Assembly (NCBI RefSeq): GCF_014648855.1
Contig: NZ_BMRX01000006.1
Coordinates: forward strand, 1 to 64,000
Source: Streptomyces parvulus
GTDB taxonomy: Bacteria; Actinomycetota; Actinomycetes; Streptomycetales; Streptomycetaceae
Direction of reading: 5' to 3'
DNA: 64,000 bases
The translations under genes and the position numbers were made by a program. Shown here in pieces: positions 46,185-53,864 of this stretch; the first letter of the stretch is position 1, and each line of letters opens with the position of its first letter. The notes beneath the pieces were generated by a model. The model was not told where the DNA came from and did no database searches. It saw nothing but the letters and a program-made list of their open reading frames with translations.

Positions 46185-47174
46185 ATGGCCAGGAAGACTG
46201 CGAATGACGACCCTCTCGCCCCGGTGACCCTTGCCGTGGGCCAGGAGGACCTCCTGCTCGACCGTGCCGTGCAGGAGGTGGTGGCCGCCGCGAGGGCCGC
46301 CGACGCCGACACGGACGTACGCGACCTGACCCCCGACCAGCTGCAGCCCGGCACCCTCGCCGAGCTCACCAGCCCCTCGCTCTTCGCCGAGCGCAAGGTC
46401 GTCGTCGTACGCAACGCGCAGGACCTGTCCGCCGACACGGTCAAGGACGTCAAGGCGTACCTCGGCTCCCCCGCCGAGGAGATCACCCTCGTCCTGCTGC
46501 ACGCGGGCGGCGCCAAGGGCAAGGGCCTGCTCGACGCGGGTCGCAAGGCGGGCGCGCGCGAGGTGGCGTGCCCGAAGATGACGAAGCCCGCGGACCGGCT
46601 GGCGTTCGTGCGCGCGGAGTTCCGTGCCGCCGGGCGGTCGGCCACCCCCGAGGCGTGCCAGGCCCTGGTCGACGCGATCGGCAGCGATCTCAGGGAGCTG
46701 GCCTCGGCGGTGTCCCAGCTCACCGCCGACGTCGAGGGGACGATCGACGAGGCAGTGGTCGGGCAGTACTACACGGGGCGGGCGGAGGCCTCCAGCTTCA
46801 CCGTCGCCGACCGTGCGGTGGAGGGACGCGCGGCCGAGGCCCTGGAGGCGCTGCGCTGGTCGCTGGCGACCGGGGTCGCGCCGGTGCTGATCACCAGTGC
46901 CCTGGCGCAGGGCGTGCGCGCCATCGGCAAGCTCTCCTCCGCGCGCGGCGGACGCCCGGCCGACCTGGCGCGTGAGCTGGGGATGCCGCCCTGGAAGATC
47001 GACCGCGTGCGGCAGCAGATGCGGGGCTGGACGCCGGACGGGGTGTCCGTGGCCCTGCGCGCCGTGGCCGAGGCGGACGCGGGGGTGAAGGGCGCCAGTG
47101 ACGACCCCGAGTACGCGCTGGAGAAGGCCGTGGTGACGATCGCGCGGGCGGCCCGCTCACGCGGACGGGCCTAG
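46185..47174 (+). CDS. holA: DNA polymerase III delta subunit
   Basis: Clamp-loader subunit that opens the beta clamp. The 329-residue protein matches the delta family: PVTLAVGQEDLLLDRAVQEVV, TSPSLFAERKVVVVRNAQDL, DAIGSDLRELASAVSQLTADV, VADRAVEGRAAEALEALRWSL and the C-terminal collar GMPPWKIDRVRQQMRGWTPDGVSVALRAVAEADAGVKGASDDPEYALEKAVVTI. ATG 46185 is the start at the family's normal N-terminus. The stop TAG (47172-47174) is part of the CTAG duplicated by the adjoining IS. The protein is therefore complete, but native downstream sequence has been displaced by 1.6 kb. Confidence 0.92.
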   Translation: MARKTANDDPLAPVTLAVGQEDLLLDRAVQEVVAAARAADADTDVRDLTPDQLQPGTLAELTSPSLFAERKVVVVRNAQDLSADTVKDVKAYLGSPAEEITLVLLHAGGAKGKGLLDAGRKAGAREVACPKMTKPADRLAFVRAEFRAAGRSATPEACQALVDAIGSDLRELASAVSQLTADVEGTIDEAVVGQYYTGRAEASSFTVADRAVEGRAAEALEALRWSLATGVAPVLITSALAQGVRAIGKLSSARGGRPADLARELGMPPWKIDRVRQQMRGWTPDGVSVALRAVAEADAGVKGASDDPEYALEKAVVTIARAARSRGRA

Positions 47175-48591
47175 TAGTGCTTCGTTACGTTGAGTGATCT
47201 CGTCTGGTGGTGGGCAGCCTTTCGGGGTGAAGCTGGGGGAAGTGGAGCGACTCCGGGGTGAGTTGGCGGAGTTCGTTGTCGATGCGTTCGGGTCGCTGCC
47301 GCGGCGGGATCAGCGGCGATGGGGCGAGTGTTACCTGCGGGGCCTGATGTTCGACGGCCGGCGGAAGTCGGTCCAGCCGATGGCCGAGCGTCTGCCGGAC
47401 GGGAACGTGCAGGCCCTGCAGCAGTTCGTGAGCCAGTCGCCGTGGGATCCGCTGCCGGTCAGGAAGCGGATCGCCGAGCGTCTCACCGAGGCGGTCACGC
47501 CCGAGGTGTGGGTGGTCGACGACGTGTCGTTCCCCAAGTGTGGGCGGGCGTCGGTCGGGGTGGCCCGGCAGTACTGCGGCGCGGTCGGTAAGCGGGCGAA
47601 CTGCCAGGTTGCGGTCAGCGTCCATGCCGCTACCGACACTGCCTCGTGCCCGTTGGAGTGGCAGTTGTATCTGCCGCGGGAGTGGACGGACGATCCGGAC
47701 CGCTGCCGCCGCGCAGGAGTCCCCGACGACGTCGTCCACCAGGAGAAGTGGCGGCTTGCGCTCGGTCTGCTCGACGCGCTCGCCGACTCGGAGCTGAAGG
47801 CGCCGGTCGTGGTCGCCGATGCCGGCTATGGCGTCAGCACACCGTTTCGGATCGGCCTTGAGGAACGAGGAATGTCCTACGTCGTCGCGCTGACCGGGAA
47901 GGAGGTCGCCCACCCCGAGGGCGTCGAGCCGCACCATCCGGCATACGGCGGGCTCGGTCCACCCACGCTGCCCCGCTATCGCACCCCACCACGAGCCATC
48001 TCCGCCCTCGCGGCCGAGTCCGACGCGGCCCGGTTCACCGAGGTGACCTGGCGCCAGGGCAGTAAAGGCGCGATGACCTCACGGTTCGCGGTCCTGACCA
48101 TCCGGCCTGCGGGCAAGCAGTCCGTGGCCGCTGCCCAGGAGGCGGGCGGCGGCCGCAACCGATGGGACGGTGTCCTGCCCACCCAGACGCTCCTGGTCGA
48201 ACGGCCGGACAGCCACGACGCTCCCACGGGCTACTGGATATCGAACCTGCCCGCTTCGACCCCGGTCGCCGATCTGGTGCGGTGGGCGAAGATGCGTTGG
48301 CGGATCGAGCACGACTACCGCGAGCTCAAGCACGGCCTGGGCCTGGACCACTTCGAGGGCCGTACCTGGCGCGGCTGGCACCACCACGTCACCCTCGTCT
48401 CCGCCGCCCAGGCATTCCTCACCCTCAGGAGGCTCGACCCAAAAGTCCGCACACCGGTCTGACCCTCTACCAGGCCCTCGACGCTCTACAGGACCTGCTG
48501 AGGTGCTGGACCGGTGCCTGCACCACCTGCGGGCGCCCCCTGCCCGCCCGACGAAGCCGCCACAGAACACGAAGAACCTAACGAAGCACTA
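47175..48591 (+). mobile_element. IS701-type insertion sequence
   Basis: A 1,417-bp element with terminal inverted repeats TAGTGCTTCGTTA (13 bp perfect, 16 of 17 overall) at 47175 and ending at 48591. It is flanked by the direct repeat CTAG (47171-47174 and 48592-48595). IS701-family elements are known to duplicate 4 bp of YTAR type, which CTAG fits. It carries one intact transposase gene and looks complete. Its codon use is somewhat less GC3-biased than its neighbours. Confidence 0.88.
47194..48462 (+). CDS. IS701-family DDE transposase
   Basis: A 422-residue transposase from GTG 47194; GTG 47227 is an alternative giving 411 residues, and neither has a good Shine-Dalgarno. Catalytic acidic residues can be placed in VWVVDDVSFPKCG (first Asp), VVADAGYGVS (second Asp) and WRIEHDYRELKHGLGLDHFEGR (Glu, with the YREK-like YRELK). 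The N-terminal YLRGLMFDGRRKSVQPMAERL motif is typical of DDE_5/IS701 proteins. No frameshift or internal stop, so it may be active. Confidence 0.93.
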   Translation: MISSGGGQPFGVKLGEVERLRGELAEFVVDAFGSLPRRDQRRWGECYLRGLMFDGRRKSVQPMAERLPDGNVQALQQFVSQSPWDPLPVRKRIAERLTEAVTPEVWVVDDVSFPKCGRASVGVARQYCGAVGKRANCQVAVSVHAATDTASCPLEWQLYLPREWTDDPDRCRRAGVPDDVVHQEKWRLALGLLDALADSELKAPVVVADAGYGVSTPFRIGLEERGMSYVVALTGKEVAHPEGVEPHHPAYGGLGPPTLPRYRTPPRAISALAAESDAARFTEVTWRQGSKGAMTSRFAVLTIRPAGKQSVAAAQEAGGGRNRWDGVLPTQTLLVERPDSHDAPTGYWISNLPASTPVADLVRWAKMRWRIEHDYRELKHGLGLDHFEGRTWRGWHHHVTLVSAAQAFLTLRRLDPKVRTPV

Positions 48592-48781
48592 CTAGGGCCT
48601 GTCGTTTGGATCATGCCGGCGTCGCGGGGCGTGGCACGCGCGTCTGCGGCGTTGTCGTCGGTTGCCAACGCTCCGCGTTGTCGCCCTCCTCCGCCTTGCA
48701 GCCGCACGCACCACGCCCCGCTCGGGTGGGCAGGCAAGGACCCCTTCTCTCAGCCGGCCTGATCCAAACGACAGACCCTAG
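48592..48781. mobile_element. MITE-like element flanked by CTAG
   Basis: A 182-bp core (48596-48777) bounded by inverted repeats GGCCTGTCGTTTGGATCA (left) and, read from the right, GGTCTGTCGTTTGGATCA, with similarity running on through GCCGGC (about 23 of 25 positions). It is flanked by CTAG on both sides (48592-48595, 48778-48781). It holds no plausible coding region. The size, long inverted repeats and target duplication mark it as a non-autonomous element or internally deleted IS. Its ends differ from those of the adjacent IS701-type element, so a different transposase family must have moved it; the CTAG target suggests an IS5-related source. Confidence 0.75.
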
Positions 48782-48846
48782 GGCCCGCCCCCCCCCGGAA
48801 GCCGCGGACCGGCCGGACCGGCCGGACCAAGCAACCGCCGGATCGG

Positions 48847-48941
48847 GACCGAGCAGACCGCCGGACCGAGCAGACCGCCGGACAGAGCAGACAACCGGAT
48901 CGGACCGAGCAGACCGCCGGACCGGACCGAGCAGACCGAAG
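48847..48941 (+). repeat. 17-bp repeat array GACCGAGCAGACCGCCG
   Basis: Five copies: three in direct tandem (48847, 48864, 48881, the third diverged), then copies at 48903 and 48925, each preceded by a 5-bp insert (GATCG, GACCG). A run of nine C lies at 48788-48796. Non-coding, between the MITE and the terminator. Confidence 0.8.
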
Positions 48942-48986
48942 GCCCCGGCGTCCGTCCTGGGGAAGGACGGCCACCGGGGCCTTCGG
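48936..48986. terminator. Bidirectional terminator upstream of rpsT's 3' end
   Basis: Perfect 13-bp repeat CCGAAGGCCCCGG (48936-48948) and CCGGGGCCTTCGG (48974-48986) with inner CCGTCC/GGACGG pairing. It lies between convergent holA/IS and rpsT. Confidence 0.8.
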
Positions 48987-49111
48987 ATCAAGCTCGCGGA
49001 TCCATGCCCGCGTGGCGAACGCAGGCCGCGCATGGATCCTGGGTGCCGGACGGGAGCGGATGAGAGAGGGCCCGCTCTGGGTCCACCCGGCGATCAGACC
49101 AGATGAGGGGT

Positions 49112-49378
49112 TCAGCCCTTGAGGGCGCCGACCTTGGTGGCCAGGGCCGACTTCTTGTTGGCGGCCTGGTTCTTGTGGATGACGCCCTTGGAGACGGCCT
49201 TGTCGAGCTGGCGCGAAGCGACGCGCTGGTACTCGGCGGCCTTCTCGACGTCACCCGCGGCAGCGGCCTCACGGGCCTTGCGGATCGCGGTCTTCAGAGA
49301 GGACTTGACGGCCTTGTTGCGCAGCCGGGCCTTCTCGTTGGTCTTGTTCCGCTTGATCTGGGACTTGATGTTCGCCAC
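49112..49378 (-). CDS. rpsT: 30S ribosomal protein S20
   Basis: The 88-residue S20 protein: [43 protein letters not shown], then [33 protein letters not shown] 49378 gives the standard S20 N-terminus, and AAAGG lies 10 nt upstream. It is encoded divergently from lepA, as in many actinobacteria. Confidence 0.96.
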   Translation of the reverse strand: MANIKSQIKRNKTNEKARLRNKAVKSSLKTAIRKAREAAAAGDVEKAAEYQRVASRQLDKAVSKGVIHKNQAANKKSALATKVGALKG

Positions 49379-49400
49379 GAAATGAGCCTTTGCAGGTTCA

Positions 49401-49427
49401 GGCACGAGGACGCGAGGGTCCCGTGCC
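49401..49427 (-). promoter_or_regulatory. Hairpin in the rpsT 5' leader
   Basis: On the minus strand GGCACGGGAC pairs with GTCCTCGTGCC (one bulge) about 23-49 nt before the rpsT start. It could be an S20 autoregulatory site; no known consensus was matched. Confidence 0.3.
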
Positions 49428-49631
49428 GATGATTTCTTGAAGGAGTGCCTCGCGCTGAGAGGGCATGAGACACAGCCCCCCACAGTACCAGTGGCCCTCT
49501 GGACCGCCCAAACCAGGCCTCAAGCCCTCCCAAACCCATCCCAGGTCGCCGCCCGTGGGACGATGGAGGCTACGTATCGATCCGACCCGAGACCGCAGAC
49601 ACTGCGGACGCCTCAAGAATCAGGACCCTGC

Positions 49632-51500
49632 GTGCCCGCGATCCCCAGCCATGTGCCCGAGCCGAGCCGTACCGACCCGGCGCTGATCCGCAACTTCTGC
49701 ATCATCGCGCACATCGACCACGGCAAGTCGACGCTCGCCGACCGGATGCTCCAGCTGACCGGTGTGGTCGAGCAGCGGCAGATGCGCGCCCAGTACCTCG
49801 ACCGCATGGACATCGAGCGCGAGCGCGGCATCACGATCAAGTCCCAGGCGGTGCGACTGCCGTGGGCGCCGACCCACGACAAGAGCAGCACGCACATCCT
49901 CAACATGATCGACACCCCCGGGCACGTCGACTTCACGTACGAGGTCTCGCGGTCGCTGGCCGCCTGCGAGGGCACGATCCTGCTCGTGGACGCCGCCCAG
50001 GGCATCGAGGCGCAGACCCTCGCCAACCTCTACCTGGCGATGGAGAACGACCTCACGATCATCCCCGTGCTGAACAAGATCGACCTGCCGGCCGCGCAGC
50101 CCGAGAAGTTCGCCGAGGAACTGGCCAACCTGGTCGGCTGCGACCCCGACGACGTGCTCAAGGTCTCCGCCAAGACCGGCCTCGGCGTCGACGCGCTGCT
50201 GGACAAGGTGGTCGCCGAGATCCCCGCCCCGGTCGGCGTCAAGGACGCCCCCGCCCGCGCGATGATCTTCGACTCGGTCTACGACTCGTACCGCGGCGTC
50301 GTGACGTACGTCCGAGTCATCGACGGCCAGCTCAACAAGCGCGAGCGGATCCGGATGATGTCCACCGGCGCCACCCACGAGCTGCTGGAGATCGGCACCA
50401 ACTCCCCGGAGATGCTCGCCGCCGACGGTCTCGGCGTCGGCGAGGTCGGCTACCTGATCACGGGTGTGAAGGACGTCCGCCAGTCCAAGGTCGGTGACAC
50501 CGTCACCAGCCAGCACAAGGGCGCCGAGGAGGCGCTCGGCGGCTACAAGGACCCGCGGCCGATGGTCTTCTCCGGCCTGTATCCGCTGGACGGCTCCGAC
50601 TACCCCGAGCTGCGCGAGGCGCTGGACAAGCTCCAGCTCAACGACGCCGCCCTGGTCTACGAGCCGGAGACCTCCGCGGCCCTGGGCTTCGGCTTCCGCG
50701 TCGGCTTCCTCGGCCTGCTGCACCTCGACGTGATCCGCGAGCGCCTGGAGCGCGAGTTCGGCCTCGACCTGATCGCCACCGCGCCCAACGTGGTCTACCG
50801 CGTGATCATGGAGGACGGCACCGAGCACACCGTCACCAACCCGAGCGAGTTCCCCGAAGGCAAGATCAACGAGGTCTACGAGCCGGTCGTGCGGGCCACC
50901 ATCCTGGCGCCGACCGAGTTCATCGGCTCGATCATGGAGCTGTGCCAGACCCGGCGCGGCACCCTGCTCGGCATGGACTACCTCTCCGAGGACCGGGTGG
51001 AGATCCGCTACACCCTCCCGCTCGCGGAGATCGTCTTCGACTTCTTCGACCAGCTCAAGTCCAAGACGCGCGGCTACGCCTCGCTGGACTACGAGCCCAC
51101 CGGCGAGCAGACCTCCAGCCTGGTCAAGGTCGACATCCTGCTGCACGGCGACAAGGTGGACGCCTTCTCCGCGATCACCCACAAGGACGCCGCGTACGCG
51201 TACGGCGTACGGCTCGTCGCCAAGCTGCGCGAGCTGATCCCGCGGCAGGCCTTCGAGGTGCCCATCCAGGCCGCCATCGGCTCCCGGGTGATCGCCCGCG
51301 AGACCATCCGCGCCATCCGCAAGGACGTCCTCGCCAAGTGCTACGGCGGCGACATCTCCCGCAAGCGGAAGCTGCTCGAGAAGCAGAAGGAAGGCAAGAA
51401 GCGGATGAAGATGGTGGGTTCCGTGGAGGTTCCGCAGGAGGCCTTCATCGCGGTCCTCTCCAGCGATGACAGCGCGGGGTCGGGCAAGGGCAAGAAGTAA
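49632..51500 (+). CDS. lepA: Elongation factor 4 (LepA)
   Basis: Back-translocating/ribosome-biogenesis GTPase of 622 residues. The G domain has [20 protein letters not shown] (P-loop), [25 protein letters not shown] and NKIDLP. The LepA-specific C-terminus appears as [41 protein letters not shown] 49632 gives a short N-terminal tail before the G domain; the Shine-Dalgarno is weak (CAGGAC). A palindrome CCGCAG-ACA-CTGCGG (49593-49607) lies just upstream in the divergent region shared with rpsT. Confidence 0.95.
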   Translation: MPAIPSHVPEPSRTDPALIRNFCIIAHIDHGKSTLADRMLQLTGVVEQRQMRAQYLDRMDIERERGITIKSQAVRLPWAPTHDKSSTHILNMIDTPGHVDFTYEVSRSLAACEGTILLVDAAQGIEAQTLANLYLAMENDLTIIPVLNKIDLPAAQPEKFAEELANLVGCDPDDVLKVSAKTGLGVDALLDKVVAEIPAPVGVKDAPARAMIFDSVYDSYRGVVTYVRVIDGQLNKRERIRMMSTGATHELLEIGTNSPEMLAADGLGVGEVGYLITGVKDVRQSKVGDTVTSQHKGAEEALGGYKDPRPMVFSGLYPLDGSDYPELREALDKLQLNDAALVYEPETSAALGFGFRVGFLGLLHLDVIRERLEREFGLDLIATAPNVVYRVIMEDGTEHTVTNPSEFPEGKINEVYEPVVRATILAPTEFIGSIMELCQTRRGTLLGMDYLSEDRVEIRYTLPLAEIVFDFFDQLKSKTRGYASLDYEPTGEQTSSLVKVDILLHGDKVDAFSAITHKDAAYAYGVRLVAKLRELIPRQAFEVPIQAAIGSRVIARETIRAIRKDVLAKCYGGDISRKRKLLEKQKEGKKRMKMVGSVEVPQEAFIAVLSSDDSAGSGKGKK

Positions 51501-51543
51501 CCGCCGCACCGCACGCCGAGTCCGGGCAAAACGGACGCCTGGG

Positions 51544-51574
51544 GGCCCGTCGTACGAAAGTGCGGCGGGTCCCT
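51544..51574 (+). terminator. Hairpin after lepA
   Basis: GGGCCCGTCGTAC and GTGCGGCGGGTCCC pair around a GAAA loop with wobbles, about 44 bp past the lepA stop. Confidence 0.55.
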
Positions 51575-51622
51575 TCGCATGTCACGGGCGGGGCTCTGTA
51601 GGAAGTGACAGAGTGCGGACTC

Positions 51623-51651
51623 TTACGCGGGGGCCGGTCGCCCTTTACTCT
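51623..51651 (+). promoter_or_regulatory. Promoter of the acyl-CoA ligase gene
   Basis: TTACGC (51623-51628) and TACTCT (51646-51651), spaced 17 bp. The leader to GTG 51774 would be about 115 nt. Confidence 0.45.
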
Positions 51652-51666
51652 GATGCCTGCTCCATA

Positions 51667-51684
51667 GTTACTCGCGAGTTAAAC
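51667..51684. promoter_or_regulatory. Near-palindromic operator candidate before the acyl-CoA ligase gene
   Basis: GTTACTCGCGAGTTAAAC, symmetric about CTCGCGAG, sits just downstream of the predicted transcription start. A repressor of TetR type sensing acyl-CoA would fit, but this is inference. Confidence 0.4.
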
Positions 51685-51773
51685 AACGCCAGAACCACCG
51701 CCCGAGAGTGAACCAGCCGCACCTGAGCCAACCGCTACGAGCCAGCCGCACCGTCGCGGGCCCGGAGGATGTC

Positions 51774-53651
51774 GTGAGCGACACACAGACAACGATCGAG
51801 AACCGTCCGCCCTCCGTGGCGGGACTCTTCCTGGAGCGGGTGGCGGCCACGCCGGACGCCGAGGCCTACCGCCACCCGGTGCCGCCGGCCTCGGGCGAGG
51901 GCCCCGACGAGTGGAAGTCGCTGACCTGGTCCCAGGCCGCCGAGCGGGTCTACGCGATCGCGGCCGGCCTGATCGAGCTGGGCGTGCAGCCGCAGCAGCG
52001 GGTGGCGCTGGCCTCCTCCACCCGGCTGGAGTGGATCCTCGCCGACCTCGGCATCATGTGCGCGGGCGCGGCCACGACCACCGTCTACCCGCAGACCAAC
52101 GCCGACGAGTCCGCGTACATCCTCTCCGACTCGGAGAGCCGCGTGCTGATCGCCGAGGACGCCGCGCAGCTGGCCAAGGCCCGGGAGAAGCGGGCGGAGC
52201 TGCCCGACCTCACCCACGTCGTGGTGATCGACGCGGCCGGCGCGGACACCTCCGAGGACTGGATCCTCACCCTCGACGAGCTGGAGCGCAGCGGCGCGGC
52301 GCGTCTGGAGGCGGACCCCGAACTGGTCGCCAAGCGGGTCGGCGCGCTCACCAAGGACCAGCTCGCCACCCTCATCTACACCTCCGGCACCACCGGCAAG
52401 CCCAAGGGCGTCCGCCTCCCGCACGACTGCTGGTCGTACATGGCGAAGGCGATCGCGGCGACCGGTCTGGTCGGCGCCGACGACGTGCAGTACCTGTGGC
52501 TGCCGCTCGCGCACGTCTTCGGCAAGGTGCTCACCTCCGGCCAGATCGAGGTCGGCCACGTCACCGCCGTCGACGGCCGCGTGGACAAGATCATCGAGAA
52601 CCTGCCGGTGGTCCAGCCGACCTACATGGCGGCCGTGCCGCGCATCTTCGAGAAGGTCTACAACGGCGTCGCCGCCAAGGCCCGCGCCGGTGGCGGAGCG
52701 AAGTACAAGATCTTCCAGTGGGCCGCCGGCGTGGCCCGCGAGTACGCCAAGGTCACCCAGGACAACTTCAAGCGCACCGGCACCGCGAGCGCCCCCGCCG
52801 GCCTGCGCACCAAGCACGCCGTCGCCGACAAGCTCGTCTACGCCAAGATCCGCGAGGCCTTCGGCGGCCGCCTGCGCGCCTGCGTCTCCGGCTCGGCCGC
52901 CCTCGCCCCCGAGATCGGCTACTTCTTCGCCGGCGCCGGCATCCACATCCTGGAGGGCTACGGCCTCACCGAGTCCTCCGCCGCCTCCTTCGTCAACCCC
53001 GGCGAGGCCTACCGCACCGGCACGGTCGGCAAGCCGCTGCCCGGCACCGAGGTGCGCATCGCCGACGACGGCGAGATCCTGCTGCGCGGCCCCGGCATCA
53101 TGGAGGGCTACCACAAGCTGCCCGAGAAGACGGCGGAGGTGCTGGAGGCCGACGGCTGGTTCCACACCGGCGACATCGGCGAACTCTCCGCCGACGGCTA
53201 CCTGCGGATCACGGACCGCAAGAAGGACCTCATCAAGACCTCCGGCGGCAAGTACATCGCGCCCGCCGAGGTCGAGGGCCAGTTCAAGGCGGTCTGCCCC
53301 TACGTCTCCAACATCCTGGTGCACGGCGCCGACCGGAACTTCTGCACCGCCCTCATCTCCCTCGACGAGATCGCCATCACCGAGTGGGCCAAGGAGAACG
53401 GCCTGGAGGGGAAGCCGTACGCGGAGATCGTCGCGGCGCCCGTGACGGTGGAGATGGTCGACGGCTACGTCAAGCAGCTCAACGAGGGCCTCCAGCGCTG
53501 GCAGACCATCAAGAAGTTCCGCCTGCTCCCCCGCGACCTGGACGTCGAGCACGGCGAGATCACCCCGAGCCTCAAGCTGAAGCGCCCGGTGGTGGAGCGG
53601 GAGTACAAGCACCTGATCGAGGAGATGTACGAGGGCTCGCGCGAGGCGTGA
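51774..53651 (+). CDS. Long-chain fatty-acid-CoA ligase (AMP-forming)
   Basis: A 625-residue ANL-superfamily enzyme activating fatty acids to acyl-CoA. Signatures: LATLIYTSGTTGKPKGVRLPH (AMP/P-loop), GYGLTESSAASF, GWFHTGDIGELSADGYLRITDRKKDLIKTSGGKYIAPAEVE, and a C-terminal Lys region ITPSLKLKRPVVE. GTG 51774 has a strong GGAGGA at 5-nt spacing; an in-frame GTG at 51708 lacks one. A FadD-type role in lipid degradation or lipid supply is likely, substrate length unknown. Confidence 0.93.
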   Translation: MSDTQTTIENRPPSVAGLFLERVAATPDAEAYRHPVPPASGEGPDEWKSLTWSQAAERVYAIAAGLIELGVQPQQRVALASSTRLEWILADLGIMCAGAATTTVYPQTNADESAYILSDSESRVLIAEDAAQLAKAREKRAELPDLTHVVVIDAAGADTSEDWILTLDELERSGAARLEADPELVAKRVGALTKDQLATLIYTSGTTGKPKGVRLPHDCWSYMAKAIAATGLVGADDVQYLWLPLAHVFGKVLTSGQIEVGHVTAVDGRVDKIIENLPVVQPTYMAAVPRIFEKVYNGVAAKARAGGGAKYKIFQWAAGVAREYAKVTQDNFKRTGTASAPAGLRTKHAVADKLVYAKIREAFGGRLRACVSGSAALAPEIGYFFAGAGIHILEGYGLTESSAASFVNPGEAYRTGTVGKPLPGTEVRIADDGEILLRGPGIMEGYHKLPEKTAEVLEADGWFHTGDIGELSADGYLRITDRKKDLIKTSGGKYIAPAEVEGQFKAVCPYVSNILVHGADRNFCTALISLDEIAITEWAKENGLEGKPYAEIVAAPVTVEMVDGYVKQLNEGLQRWQTIKKFRLLPRDLDVEHGEITPSLKLKRPVVEREYKHLIEEMYEGSREA

Positions 53652-53665
53652 GCGCGGGCGCGGGC

Positions 53666-53693
53666 GCGGGGGCGCGACATGTTCGCGTCCCGC
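53666..53693 (+). terminator. Hairpin after the acyl-CoA ligase gene
   Basis: GCGGGGGCGCGA (53666-53677) pairs with TCGCGTCCCGC (53683-53693), one bulge. It is preceded by a (GCGCGG) tandem run. Confidence 0.5.
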
Positions 53694-53864
53694 CCCTGTG
53701 CGTCCGGAACCGTTCGTTTCGCGGCGGTGTTCGAGCGTTCGCTTAGCACGGATCTCACCCGTGGCGGCCCAGTTCGGTAACTCCGTGCTTATGAACGGGG
53801 CCGGTCTGTCACTCTGTCGGCATCGGCTGCGAGTTCCTCGCACGAACTGCCCGGGGAGACGTCC

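Noticed and set aside
46185..47174. holA disrupted by the insertion sequence
   Set aside because: The CTAG duplication preserves the TAG stop and the C-terminal family region is complete.
48847..48941. CRISPR array
   Set aside because: Repeats are 17 bp with no or 5-bp gaps, no spacers of normal size, and no cas genes.
48606..49106. An open frame running through the MITE, repeats and terminator
   Set aside because: It crosses element boundaries, is Arg/Pro/Gly low complexity, and its codons follow the repeat rather than coding bias.
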